Assembly (NCBI RefSeq): GCF_016283395.1
Contig: NZ_JAEEMU010000053.1
Coordinates: 1-60,537, forward strand
Source of the DNA: Ruminococcus sp.
GTDB taxonomy: Bacteria; Bacillota_A; Clostridia; Oscillospirales; Ruminococcaceae
DNA length: 60,537 nt
Direction: 5' to 3'
Positions within the stretch are counted from its first letter, which is position 1; each line of letters begins with the position of its first letter. Positions 26,019 to 34,646 of this stretch are shown one piece after another. Under the pieces are notes generated by a model that was given only the letters and a program-made list of their open reading frames with translations, did no database searches and was not told the DNA's origin. The translations under genes and the position numbers were made by a program.

Positions 26019-27104
26019 ATGTCAGACGAACCTATTTATCATCCTATCAGTTGTGAAGAATTTTATCCGCTTACCCAAGATGAATATAATTTTGTGCGTA
26101 AGAAGAAAAACAAAAGAGTTCCTGTATTTCTTGCGTTAGGAGCAGGCATAATTGTTTTAGCGGCAATTCTTGCGTTCATTTACAGCGAAAGTACCAGTGG
26201 CTTTTTCACTGGCTTTACGTATGGTCTTATTTTTGGCGGAGTACTTCTTGGCATAGGTATATATAAGCTTCTGGATACTCCTATTGGCGGACGATACGGT
26301 ACCATAGTATCATGTCATACCGTTGAAGAGACTACAGGTTCGGGTGATGATCGGTCAACAACGATATACTATCATTTTATTGTAAAGCTTGATGATACGG
26401 GTATCATACTCAAGGATTTTGTGGGCACTATGCACAGCAAAACAATCCGGACGGGTTCAAAGGTTTTGGTAGTAAAAAACAAGAACAGCTATCCTGATGT
26501 TTTTCTTGCTGATAGTCTTATTGAATCAGGAGTATATTCTCCGCCGCCTGATGAGACTAAAGAGTTTCAGGAATTGGTGCGCGAGCACGGAGGCAGAGTT
26601 TCAAATATTGACGATCTTGAATTTTATGACCTGTCAGATGAAGATATTCAGTCTGTAAAATACTTCAGAAAGAGATACTACAGAGGTGTGCTGATAGTGT
26701 TTGCCGTAGCTGCTGTTTTTATGATACTTTTTGAATTACTTTTCAACAGGTACATACAGATCACTTTTGCTACGCTGGTATTTATATTTGGCATATTTGC
26801 TGCATCAGTAGGTATTATCGGTGTATTGATATGGATATATCTTATGAAGTATATTGATAAAGAATATTCTGCAAGGCACGTTATCATAAGGAATATGAGA
26901 ACGGAAAGTGTTATGAACTTAGCGGGCGACAGTCATCAGGAGGTCTTTTATACCTTTGAGACAACGGATACGCAGGAGTTACTGAACGAGATGACACTTG
27001 ATGATATGGGAGCTTTAGTAAAAAGTATAGGTACTGAGGTCCTGCTATTAAAAGATAAAAAGGGAAGATACAGTATATTTAATCTTATGTCGATCTTATC
27101 ATGA
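26019..27104 (+). CDS. Four-segment membrane protein, function unknown
   Basis: 361 residues. Membrane segments lie at about 33-53, 60-82, 222-242 and 250-278, giving two hairpins separated by a soluble region (about 85-215) with a beta-rich part, RYGTIVSCHTVEETTGSGDDRSTTIYYHFIVKLDD. That stretch resembles domains that follow paired membrane segments in DUF3592-like proteins, but I cannot place it with confidence. AGAGGTG lies before the ATG. The promoter is at 25934; a hairpin with a T-run at 27148 may end the transcript. Confidence 0.75.
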   Translation: MSDEPIYHPISCEEFYPLTQDEYNFVRKKKNKRVPVFLALGAGIIVLAAILAFIYSESTSGFFTGFTYGLIFGGVLLGIGIYKLLDTPIGGRYGTIVSCHTVEETTGSGDDRSTTIYYHFIVKLDDTGIILKDFVGTMHSKTIRTGSKVLVVKNKNSYPDVFLADSLIESGVYSPPPDETKEFQELVREHGGRVSNIDDLEFYDLSDEDIQSVKYFRKRYYRGVLIVFAVAAVFMILFELLFNRYIQITFATLVFIFGIFAASVGIIGVLIWIYLMKYIDKEYSARHVIIRNMRTESVMNLAGDSHQEVFYTFETTDTQELLNEMTLDDMGALVKSIGTEVLLLKDKKGRYSIFNLMSILS

Positions 27105-27133
27105 TTGACAAACTCATGGTAAGATGATACAAT
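27105..27133 (+). promoter_or_regulatory. Promoter of the third ECF operon
   Basis: TTGACA immediately after the upstream stop (27105-27110), a 17-base spacer and TACAAT (27128-27133). Confidence 0.78.
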
Positions 27134-27138
27134 AAAAT

Positions 27139-27276
27139 ATGTTTGGAAACTGCGGCAATAATATCCAAATTAGTGCCGCAGTTTTTGTGCAGGCGTACAA
27201 AGATGAGGCTTTGGAGGAAAAAGTGAGCCTTTTGGCGACATTTATATTACAGAAGCTTATCGACGGAAGGAAGTGA
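27139..27276 (+). CDS. Possible 45-residue leader ORF coupled to an ECF gene
   Basis: An open frame from ATG 27139 to TGA 27276, ending KVSLLATFILQKLIDGRK. Its stop overlaps the GTG start of the ECF gene (GTGA), a coupling arrangement. The first ATG lies at the expected transcript start and has no ribosome site. A GTG at 27223 with GGAGG upstream would give a 17-residue version. The frame crosses a terminator hairpin at 27148. It may be a leader peptide or chance. Confidence 0.35.
   Translation: MFGNCGNNIQISAAVFVQAYKDEALEEKVSLLATFILQKLIDGRK
27148..27187 (+). terminator. Terminator or attenuator hairpin before the third ECF gene
   Basis: AACTGCGGCA / TGCCGCAGTT stem with a 16-base loop and TTTTTG. 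It lies downstream of the promoter at 27105 and upstream of the ECF start, so read-through would be needed for expression from that promoter. Confidence 0.72.
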
Positions 27277-27755
27277 GACTGTTGATAGAGCCTGAACATT
27301 GCACGCTGATAATCGAGAAATACTATCGGGAAATATTCAGCTACTGCTACGCAAAGCTCGGATACAGTCATCATTCCGCAGAGGACTGCACACAGGAGGT
27401 CTTTGTGGTCTTTTTCTCAAAGCATGAAAGGCTTGACGAAACGGATAATATAAGGCTGTGGCTCTACAGAACGGCAGATAACGTCATAAAGACATTCGTG
27501 CGGAAAAGTCCACCGTCTGCTGTGAGTATCGAGGACAGTCCCGAGGCAATGAATATCGCTGACAGCGGCGGATTTACGGAAGTATCCGACAGTCCGCTGG
27601 ACATTCTGGAACCGGAAGAAAGGCAGCTTCTGGAGGTATATTACGACAGCGATTACGGACAACGTACAGAGGCGGCAAAAAAACTGGGGATATCACTTCC
27701 TGCATTGTACAGGAAGGTGCATAAGATAAAGAAAAAACTTCGTGCCGCAGAATGA
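27273..27755 (+). CDS. ECF RNA polymerase sigma factor (third pair)
   Basis: A 160-residue ECF-type sigma factor with region 2 IIEKYYREIFSYCYAKLGYSHHSAEDCTQEVFVVFF and IRLWLYRTADNVIKTFVRK, and region 4 EPEERQLLEVYYDSDYGQRTEAAKKLGISLPALYRKVHKIKKKL. GTG at 27273 overlaps the stop of the leader frame; an in-frame TTG at 27282, 11 bases after GGAAGG, is the alternative start. The anti-sigma gene overlaps or follows closely. Its region 4 is shorter and less canonical than in the other two ECF genes. Confidence 0.85.
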   Translation: MRLLIEPEHCTLIIEKYYREIFSYCYAKLGYSHHSAEDCTQEVFVVFFSKHERLDETDNIRLWLYRTADNVIKTFVRKSPPSAVSIEDSPEAMNIADSGGFTEVSDSPLDILEPEERQLLEVYYDSDYGQRTEAAKKLGISLPALYRKVHKIKKKLRAAE

Positions 27756-27787
27756 ATAATGTCTACCATAAACAAGGAGTGATAATA

Positions 27788-28873
27788 TTGAAAGATAAAC
27801 TGATCTCCGATAAGCTTTCGGATAATCAGATGCTTGAAGACCTTCAGAGGCTTCTTGATGAGGAGCTTTCAAAGCCGTTAGAGGAGCGTGATCTTGATGC
27901 CATTAAGGAAATCACCGATGCTGTTATCAGTATTAATGACGAAGAAGTTCCGAAGCCTGTTTCTGCGGACAAAGTCCTCGGAGAAGTCAGTGCAAGGAGA
28001 AAACGCGGACGGATCATACAGCTGCGCAAATGGACAGCTATCCTCGCAGCCTGCTTTGTCATCTGCATCGCAGCAAACATCTACACCATCAACACCTTCG
28101 GCGCAAACGTCGTCGAGACAGTAATGAAGATAGCAAAATCAGGCTTCAGCGTTGACCTTAACGAACTGAGAGACATTGAAGCTGATGATCCTATAACAAC
28201 TACCGCACCGCCTATGCCTACAACAGGCACATATATGCAGACCGGAACATTGGCAACGACAACGGAAACGACAACAACTGCTATTGAGACATGGGCAGCA
28301 GGTACTTATGGCATTACTACGGTACCTATGGCGACACAGACTACTGCGGCTCAGCCGTCATCATCAGGCGGTTCTGCAACAGTTCCGATGCCGGGCAGTT
28401 CAGGTACTGTTGACAGCATTATTGAGAACTGTGACTACTATTCAAGAGATATTGCAAGAGAGATACTTACGAAGTGTGAGGAGCACGATATCTATCCGTG
28501 CTATCCCGAAACTCTGCCATATCTCCTCGAAGATCTGACACTTGACGAATATCACTTTGAGCAGATGAATGACTCGAAGGATATGTACTTTACATTTACT
28601 GACGGCAGCAATTCTCTTGATATCATAATCGAGGAGTATGTATCTGCCGACCGTATGCCCGATGTGCTCATACCAAGTGATGAATACGAATATGAGACAT
28701 TCAGGAACGATCACCTGAAAGGTATCGTTATTGATGAAGGCTATGGCACTACCATAGTATTCGTAAAGGATAATACAGTTTATACTCTTCATGGCACGGG
28801 ATTCTACAGAAATGTATGGGCAGAAGCTGCAATGGGCTTTGTTCCGTATCCCTCGGAATTCATAAAAAAGTGA
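27788..28873 (+). CDS. Putative anti-sigma factor with Thr-rich outer region
   Basis: About 361 residues from a TTG start at 27788, chosen because AAGGAG lies 8 bases before it; an in-frame ATG at 27752 has no site. Acidic cytoplasmic part (about 1-75), one membrane segment (about 80-100, WTAILAACFVICIAANIYTI), a Thr/Ser/Gly-rich stretch (about 140-215), and a C-terminal domain with MYFTFTDGSNSLDIIIEEY and YGTTIVFVKDNTVYTLHGTG, which resembles DUF4367-type domains of ECF-associated proteins. It directly follows the ECF gene and precedes a cell-wall-anchored protein. Confidence 0.72.
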   Translation: MKDKLISDKLSDNQMLEDLQRLLDEELSKPLEERDLDAIKEITDAVISINDEEVPKPVSADKVLGEVSARRKRGRIIQLRKWTAILAACFVICIAANIYTINTFGANVVETVMKIAKSGFSVDLNELRDIEADDPITTTAPPMPTTGTYMQTGTLATTTETTTTAIETWAAGTYGITTVPMATQTTAAQPSSSGGSATVPMPGSSGTVDSIIENCDYYSRDIAREILTKCEEHDIYPCYPETLPYLLEDLTLDEYHFEQMNDSKDMYFTFTDGSNSLDIIIEEYVSADRMPDVLIPSDEYEYETFRNDHLKGIVIDEGYGTTIVFVKDNTVYTLHGTGFYRNVWAEAAMGFVPYPSEFIKK

Positions 28874-28883
28874 GGGCAGCGGT

Positions 28884-29723
28884 ATGAAACTAAAATACAT
28901 CACAGCTGCCTGCTTGGGCGTTATGCTAATGTATGCACCAGTTCAGATGAAAGCCGCATCGGTTGACAACAGTGTATATGAACAGTATGAAAATGCTATA
29001 GGACTTATTGAAAAATGTTCCCTGAAATGTTCTTCATATGAAGAAGGATATCTTGATGTAACTGCTAAAACTCAGGTATCGGGAAAGATGAAAGAGGTCG
29101 GCTTCAAGAATATAGTCGTACAGTTCAGCAGCGACGGCGAGAACTGGTACGATGAATATACCTACGGCGACCATACGGGAACAGACACGAAATACCACAA
29201 TCTCAACGGACTAAGGCTGAAAGTCCGCGGAGGTTATTATTACAGGATATCCTGTGTCCACTATGCAAACGGAAGAGCATACGGTGACGATAGTGTAAGG
29301 ACTCAGACCGCTGTCAATGTTTCATCGGCAGTATGGGTAGAGGCTGAACCTGTTATCACCACGACTACTACAAGACCTGTCACTACTACGACTACCACAA
29401 GAAAGGTGACAACTACTTCAACATCAAAGGCAACTTCAAAAACTACATCAAAACTTACAACTAAGACTACAGGCGTTCCTGCAAGGACGACTTCGGCGAT
29501 GAACGGTATCTACGCTGCGGGAGCAAGTACTTCAACAGCGGCAATGACTACAGATGCTGTTAAAAAGGCTGTAACTACAGCTAAAACCACAACTGCTGCA
29601 ACTACAGCGGCAGCAAACTCGCCGAAAACAGGAGACAGACCGCCTGTACTGGAATTTACTGCACTATGCAGTGCAGGTGCAGCTGCACTTTTCCTCTACA
29701 GCAAAAAGGCAAAGCACAGCTGA
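28884..29723 (+). CDS. Sortase-anchored Thr-rich surface protein
   Basis: 279 residues. Signal peptide (about 1-25, ending MKAAS), a beta-rich domain (about 30-150; FKNIVVQFSSDGENWYDEYTYG, GGYYYRISCVHYANGR) of the type seen in fibronectin-like surface modules, a Thr-rich linker (about 155-240), and a C-terminal sorting signal: SPKTGD at about 246, a hydrophobic stretch, then KKAKHS. The P-x-T-G-D form fits sortase substrates of Ruminococcus relatives. It starts 10 bases after the anti-sigma gene, so the ECF system may control it or sense through it. Confidence 0.82.
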   Translation: MKLKYITAACLGVMLMYAPVQMKAASVDNSVYEQYENAIGLIEKCSLKCSSYEEGYLDVTAKTQVSGKMKEVGFKNIVVQFSSDGENWYDEYTYGDHTGTDTKYHNLNGLRLKVRGGYYYRISCVHYANGRAYGDDSVRTQTAVNVSSAVWVEAEPVITTTTTRPVTTTTTTRKVTTTSTSKATSKTTSKLTTKTTGVPARTTSAMNGIYAAGASTSTAAMTTDAVKKAVTTAKTTTAATTAAANSPKTGDRPPVLEFTALCSAGAAALFLYSKKAKHS

Positions 29724-29751
29724 TATGAAATAGCTTTGTATTGGGGGCTTA

Positions 29752-29818
29752 TCAGAAGATATCTCTGACGGAGAGGCAGAATGTAATTGGGGTTTTGCCT
29801 GTCTGAAAAGCTTCTGCG
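29752..29818 (+). ncRNA. Candidate structured RNA before sbcDC
   Basis: CAGAAG (29753) pairs with CTTCTG (29810), enclosing two smaller stems: CTCtgacgGAG and GGCAgaatg...tTTGCC. This gives a three-way junction. A strong terminator follows at 29868. No reading frame explains the sequence and it matches no riboswitch class I know. The strand is inferred from the terminator. No clear promoter is seen; it may be a 3' end of the upstream operon. Confidence 0.35.
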
Positions 29819-29867
29819 CGGGCGGTCACACAGCTGTTCCGTGTTTTGTATATACATTTCTCAATTT

Positions 29868-29904
29868 ATCCCTGTCCGCAGCACTTGGACAGGGATTTTT
29901 TTTA
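29868..29904 (+). terminator. Strong terminator upstream of the sbcD promoter
   Basis: ATCCCTGTCC / GGACAGGGAT stem with a 9-base loop and eight Ts. Confidence 0.9.
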
Positions 29905-29915
29905 CATTTTCTTCG

Positions 29916-29944
29916 TTGACACTGAGCCTCAAAGTTTGTATAAT
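29916..29944 (+). promoter_or_regulatory. Promoter of sbcDC
   Basis: Consensus TTGACA (29916-29921), a 17-base spacer and TATAAT (29939-29944), about 60 bases before sbcD. Confidence 0.88.
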
Positions 29945-30001
29945 TATAGTAAGAAAATGGTTACTGTATGGTATAAAAGCTCTATAACAGGAGGTTTTGA
30001 A

Positions 30002-31138
30002 ATGAAATTCATACATTTGTCCGACCTTCATCTCGGAAAGCGGCTCAATGAGTTTTCCATGACAGAGGATCAGGATTTTATACTAAGGGAGATATATAGC
30101 ATAATATCAGAGGAAGAGCCTGATTTTGTCATAATCGCAGGGGATATCTATGACAAATCCGTTCCCTCGGCAGAGGCGGTACACCTTTTTGATGCATTTC
30201 TCACTAAGGCGGCAGAGCGCACGGGACACATATTCGTTATAAGCGGCAACCATGATTCGGCGGAGCGTATTGCCTTTGGTTCGCATATAATGGAGAAAAG
30301 CGGCATACATATGTCACCTGTGTTTGACGGGAATATAGTGCCTACAGTACTGCATGACAAGTACGGGGACTTCGGAGTGTATATGCTGCCTTTCATCAAG
30401 CCTGTGACTGTGCGCAGGTTCTTCCCCGATACTGTTGTAGAAAGCTATACCGATGCGGTAAATGCGGCGGTAGACGCAATGAATGTGGATTTTACAAGGC
30501 GGAATATAATCATAGCTCATCAGTTCGTGACAGGTGCCATGAAAAGCGACTCAGAGGAGGTATCGGTAGGCGGTATCGACAATGTGGAGTCGTCGGCTTT
30601 TGACGGCTTTGACTATGTTGCTCTCGGACATATCCACAGTCCGCAGAACGTTGGAAGCGAGAGGATACGCTACTGCGGTACTCCGCTGAAATACTCATTC
30701 TCGGAGGCGGAGCAGGAGAAGTCCGTAACCGTAGTGGAAATGCGTGAAAAGGGCAGACTTGATGTGAGAACAGTACCGCTTTCACCGAGGAGAGATATGC
30801 GCATTATACGTGGTGCATTTGATGAAGCGATATCAAAAGAGGTAAGCAGTGAGGGCGATGTGAACGATTATATCCATATTGTCCTTACAGACGAGGAGGA
30901 TATCCCCGAGGCTATGGGCAAGCTGAGAACGGTATATCCCAACATAATGAGCCTTGAATATGACAACAGCCGTACAAGGAGCGAGCATGGCAGCATGGCG
31001 GCTGCAAAGCCTGAGGCCAGGCTGCCTATAGAGCTTTTTGAGGAGTTTTATGAATTCAGCAACGGCAGGGAAATGAGTCCGCAGCAGCGTGAACTGATGC
31101 AGTCGCTCATAGAAAAGATATGGGAGGGCGAAGAATGA
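30002..31138 (+). CDS. sbcD: Exonuclease SbcCD subunit D
   Basis: 378 residues from ATG 30002, preceded by GGAGGTTTTGAA; the open frame extends upstream without a site. SbcD is the Mn-dependent nuclease of the SbcCD complex, which cleaves DNA hairpins and protein-blocked ends. The phosphoesterase motifs are intact: SDLHLG (7-12), AGDIYDK (about 46), SGNHDS (about 79), AHQF and GHIHSPQ (about 215). Length is close to the bacterial norm. It overlaps sbcC by 4 bases. Confidence 0.95.
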   Translation: MKFIHLSDLHLGKRLNEFSMTEDQDFILREIYSIISEEEPDFVIIAGDIYDKSVPSAEAVHLFDAFLTKAAERTGHIFVISGNHDSAERIAFGSHIMEKSGIHMSPVFDGNIVPTVLHDKYGDFGVYMLPFIKPVTVRRFFPDTVVESYTDAVNAAVDAMNVDFTRRNIIIAHQFVTGAMKSDSEEVSVGGIDNVESSAFDGFDYVALGHIHSPQNVGSERIRYCGTPLKYSFSEAEQEKSVTVVEMREKGRLDVRTVPLSPRRDMRIIRGAFDEAISKEVSSEGDVNDYIHIVLTDEEDIPEAMGKLRTVYPNIMSLEYDNSRTRSEHGSMAAAKPEARLPIELFEEFYEFSNGREMSPQQRELMQSLIEKIWEGEE

Positions 31139-34100
31139 GACCTGTAAGACTTGAAATATCAGGATTTGGTCCGTATTCGGGAAAGACAGTCCTTGAACTC
31201 GACTCTTTCGACAAAAAGGGACTTTACCTTATTACAGGCGATACGGGAGCAGGAAAGACGACTATATTCGATGCGGTCACATACGCTCTTTACGGCAGTG
31301 CAAGCGGCACTAACCGCGATGACGACAGTATGCTAAGGTCGAAATACGCTTCTCTTGATACTCCGACATACGTGGAGCTTGATTTTGAATACAGCGGTAA
31401 GATATATAAAGTGAACAGAAATCCCGAGTATACACGCAGAGCCAAGCGCGGCGGCGGAGTGGCTCAGGAGCCTGCAAATGTTGTTTTCACCTATCCCGAC
31501 GGCAAAGCAGTCTCGGGTATAAGAGACGTTGACGCGGCTGTTAAAGAAGTCATAGGTCTTACCGAGAAGCAGTTCAAGCAGATAGCAATGATAGCGCAGG
31601 GCGACTTTATGAAGCTCATAACCGAGGATACGGGACAACGCCGCGAGATACTGCGTCATATCTTCAAGACCAAGAACTATCAGACCTTGCAGGAGACACT
31701 GAAACAGGAGAGCAGTGCGCTGAAAAATGCCTGTGAAAGTCACCGCGGCAGCATAAATCAGTACGTAGGCGGCATAGTATGCGGTGAGGATGACGAGTAC
31801 GCCGAGGAAGTTACAAAGCTGAAAGAAGAGCTGCCGCCTGTTGAATATATCTGCGAGATCGTGGAAAAGCTCATTGTCCGTGACAAGGCAAGAGCTGAGG
31901 TCTGCACTCGTGAGAGCGAGGAGCTTGACGAAAAGCTGGCGGAAGTCAATGCACGTATCGCAAAGGCAGAGGAAAGAGAAAAGGCAGCTGCCGAGCACGA
32001 AAAGACTTCAAATATGCTCAGTGAATTGCAGCATCGCCGTAAGCTCCTTGCCGAGGAGCTTGAAAAGGAAAATGAACGCAAGTCCGAGCTTGAAAGGATA
32101 ACAGCGGAGCTTGCCCGTGTAGATGCGGAGATACCCGAATACAGCAAGATAGCGGAAAATAGGAGACTTGCATCGGAGACTGAAAGGGATATTGCGGAAA
32201 ATACCGAGCTTCTTATCAAAGCAGTGGAGTCAAAGGAAGCTGCCGAGACGAAGCTTGAACAGATAAAAGTTGAGCTTTCTTCACTTGAAGGTACAGGTGA
32301 AAAAACAGTCGAACTCACCTCACAGCGCGAAAAGCTTGAAAAGCGCGGCGAAGAGCTTGAAAAGCTTTCCGAAATGATAAGAGAATGTGAAAAAAGCGAA
32401 GCCAATGTGAAAAAAGCCGAAGCAGAGCTGAAAGAAGAGCAGGCTGAGCATGACAGGCTTATGAAGCAAAGCGAAATGCTCTGTGCTGAGACTGAAAAAT
32501 CCAAAAAGCGCAGAGGCGAGCTTGAAAAATGCGGTGAAGAGCGCGAAAAGCTGCTTCGTGAAGAGGAAAATCTTATCAAGCGTCAGGATCAGCTGAAAAA
32601 GCTTTCTGAGGATATAGAGGCGTGGAAGAAGTGCCGCAGCGACCATAAGAAAGCAGTTTCTGCCTATAAGGAGGCTGCTGATATCGCCGAAAAGATAGCG
32701 GCTGACTACGAAAGCAACTACAGGGCTTTCCTTGACGATCAGGCAGGAGTTCTTGCGGCAGGACTGAAAAGCGGTGAGCCCTGTCCTGTGTGCGGTTCAT
32801 GTGAGCACCCTGCACCTGCGAAAAAACAGGTGAAAGCACCCTCGGAGAATGAGCTTGAGGAACTGAAAAGCAAAGTGGATAAGGCACGGGCTGAGGCAGA
32901 GAAGCGCAGTTCAGCTGCTTCCGGGTTAAAGGGAAAAGCTGAGGAGCTTGAAAGGAAGCTTTCAGACAGTGCAGATGAGTTCCTGGGCTGCGGCAGTGAC
33001 AAGTGGGCAGAGCGTTGTGGGCATGAGCTGATAAACTGCGGCAGCGAGAGAAATGAGCTTGAAAAGAAGATAACCGAGATCGAAAACCTTATTGCAGAGC
33101 GTGATAAGCTGACGCAGGATATTGCTTCAAAGGAAAAGCAGGCAGCAGGTATACTTACCGCTGTTGCCGAGACTGACAAGAAGCTGACGGAGCTTCGCGG
33201 CAGGAGAGCCATGACTGAGGGTGAAGCTAAGCAAATGCGCAGCAATGCGGAGGAAAAGGCAAAGGAGATAATATGCGGAGAAGTAACCGGAGATATCCGC
33301 AGCATGATAACCTCGGAGAAAATAAGTCTTAACGGACAGCTCGTACAGAACAGTGCGGAGCTTGCCGAGGAACAGAAAAAGGCAGCTTACAGGAAAGAGC
33401 TTGAAGAGCTTATCCCTAAGTGTGAGAAGAATATCGCCGAAAAGACTCAGAGCATAACCGATCATACAGCCGCAAAGGCTGCGGGGGAGAGCAGGCTCAG
33501 AGAGCTTGCCGAGCGCATGGCTGAGCTGAAGCAAAGACTGCATTTTGAAAGCGGAAAAGAAGCTGCCATGTATGCGGACTCACTTCAGAAGCGTATCAAT
33601 GAGATACGAAAGTCCTTTGAAGCGGCAGAGCAGGCTATGAAAGGCATTGAGAAGCAGTGCTCGGAGGAGGCAGGAAAGCTCAAACAGCTCACCGAACAGC
33701 TTGAAGGTCTGGGCGAAATGGACAGTGCTTCAGAGGTTGCAGAAAGGACAAGGCTTACCGAAGAAAAGTCAAAGCTCACCGAAAAGCTGAGAAAGCTGCA
33801 TACTCAGCTCACTATGAACAGGACCGCACTTGAAAATATCAAGGGCGGCTCGTCTGAGCTCGCAGAGCTTGAGGAACGCTATAAATGGGTGAGAAATCTG
33901 GCTGATACCGCAAACGGAAAGCTGTCGGAGCAGAGCAAGTTCATGCTTGAGACTTATATACAGACAGCGTATTTCGACAGGATAATCGCCCGTGCCAATG
34001 AGAGACTGAAAGTCATGTCGGAGGGGCAGTACACACTTGTCAGACGTACGGAGTATGAGGACAAACGGGCGCAGGTGGGACTTGAACTTGATGTTATCGA

Positions 34101-34428
34101 CCACTATAACGGCTCGACGAGAAGCGTTAAGACACTTTCGGGCGGAGAGTCCTTCAAGGCATCGCTTTCTCTTGCACTTGGTCTATCTGACGAGATACAG
34201 TGCTCGGCAGGCGGAATAAAGCTTGATACCATGTTCGTTGACGAGGGATTTGGTTCTCTCGATGAAAACTCTATAGAACAGGCAATGAGGGCACTTAACA
34301 CACTTTCCGAGGGCAACAGGCTTGTGGGGATAATCTCCCATGTACAGGCACTAAAACAGCGTATCGACAAGCAGATCGTAGTTCGTAAGGACAGAGATGG
34401 CGGCAGCCGTGCGGAATTGATAGTGTGA
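31135..34428 (+). CDS. sbcC: Exonuclease SbcCD subunit C (SMC-like ATPase)
   Basis: About 1097 residues from ATG 31135, which overlaps the sbcD stop (ATGA). Walker A TGDTGAGKTTIFDAVTYALYG lies at about 35-55, QIAMIAQGDFMKLI after it, long coiled-coil arms rich in Glu/Lys/Ala, the zinc hook CPVC in GEPCPVCGSCEHP (about 551), the ABC signature TLSGGESFKASLSLAL (about 1000) and Walker B MFVDEGFGSLD (about 1030). It forms the ATP-driven clamp partner of SbcD. Confidence 0.95.
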   Translation: MRPVRLEISGFGPYSGKTVLELDSFDKKGLYLITGDTGAGKTTIFDAVTYALYGSASGTNRDDDSMLRSKYASLDTPTYVELDFEYSGKIYKVNRNPEYTRRAKRGGGVAQEPANVVFTYPDGKAVSGIRDVDAAVKEVIGLTEKQFKQIAMIAQGDFMKLITEDTGQRREILRHIFKTKNYQTLQETLKQESSALKNACESHRGSINQYVGGIVCGEDDEYAEEVTKLKEELPPVEYICEIVEKLIVRDKARAEVCTRESEELDEKLAEVNARIAKAEEREKAAAEHEKTSNMLSELQHRRKLLAEELEKENERKSELERITAELARVDAEIPEYSKIAENRRLASETERDIAENTELLIKAVESKEAAETKLEQIKVELSSLEGTGEKTVELTSQREKLEKRGEELEKLSEMIRECEKSEANVKKAEAELKEEQAEHDRLMKQSEMLCAETEKSKKRRGELEKCGEEREKLLREEENLIKRQDQLKKLSEDIEAWKKCRSDHKKAVSAYKEAADIAEKIAADYESNYRAFLDDQAGVLAAGLKSGEPCPVCGSCEHPAPAKKQVKAPSENELEELKSKVDKARAEAEKRSSAASGLKGKAEELERKLSDSADEFLGCGSDKWAERCGHELINCGSERNELEKKITEIENLIAERDKLTQDIASKEKQAAGILTAVAETDKKLTELRGRRAMTEGEAKQMRSNAEEKAKEIICGEVTGDIRSMITSEKISLNGQLVQNSAELAEEQKKAAYRKELEELIPKCEKNIAEKTQSITDHTAAKAAGESRLRELAERMAELKQRLHFESGKEAAMYADSLQKRINEIRKSFEAAEQAMKGIEKQCSEEAGKLKQLTEQLEGLGEMDSASEVAERTRLTEEKSKLTEKLRKLHTQLTMNRTALENIKGGSSELAELEERYKWVRNLADTANGKLSEQSKFMLETYIQTAYFDRIIARANERLKVMSEGQYTLVRRTEYEDKRAQVGLELDVIDHYNGSTRSVKTLSGGESFKASLSLALGLSDEIQCSAGGIKLDTMFVDEGFGSLDENSIEQAMRALNTLSEGNRLVGIISHVQALKQRIDKQIVVRKDRDGGSRAELIV

Positions 34429-34554
34429 TCATTGCTTTGTGCATTTTGTCTAAATACATATCTTAGCGCAAGCGGAAAATCCGAAGTTTAGAGACTATAT
34501 CAAGGTTTAGCACCGTTATTTTTCACAAAATTTACCAGATGATGAACTGGTTTA
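34429..34554. other. Non-coding gap after sbcC
   Basis: I see no gene and no clear terminator for sbcC here. A weak inverted pair, GCGGAAAATCCG at about 34470, is too short to call. Confidence 0.4.
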
Positions 34555-34583
34555 TTGATTTTTAGTCGGAGAAATGCTATAAT
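34555..34583 (+). promoter_or_regulatory. Promoter of the zinc-ribbon/LRR protein gene
   Basis: TTGATT (34555-34560), a 17-base spacer and TATAAT (34578-34583). Confidence 0.78.
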
Positions 34584-34646
34584 TAATGTATAATTCTGTA
34601 TTGTAATAATATAGATCCAGACAAAATCCCTATGGAGGATAACAGA

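Noticed and set aside
29846..30001. An extended N-terminus for SbcD
   Set aside because: The extra codons span the promoter and leader; the family start MKFIHLSDLHLG has GGAGG directly upstream.
31758..32579. A 273-codon Ser-rich minus-strand frame
   Set aside because: Antisense to the Glu/Lys coiled-coil of sbcC; Ser-rich shadow frames are expected there.
31135..34428. Possible SMC or RecN identity for the large coiled-coil ATPase
   Set aside because: The CPVC hook, the partner nuclease gene sbcD with ATGA overlap and the length all point to SbcC.
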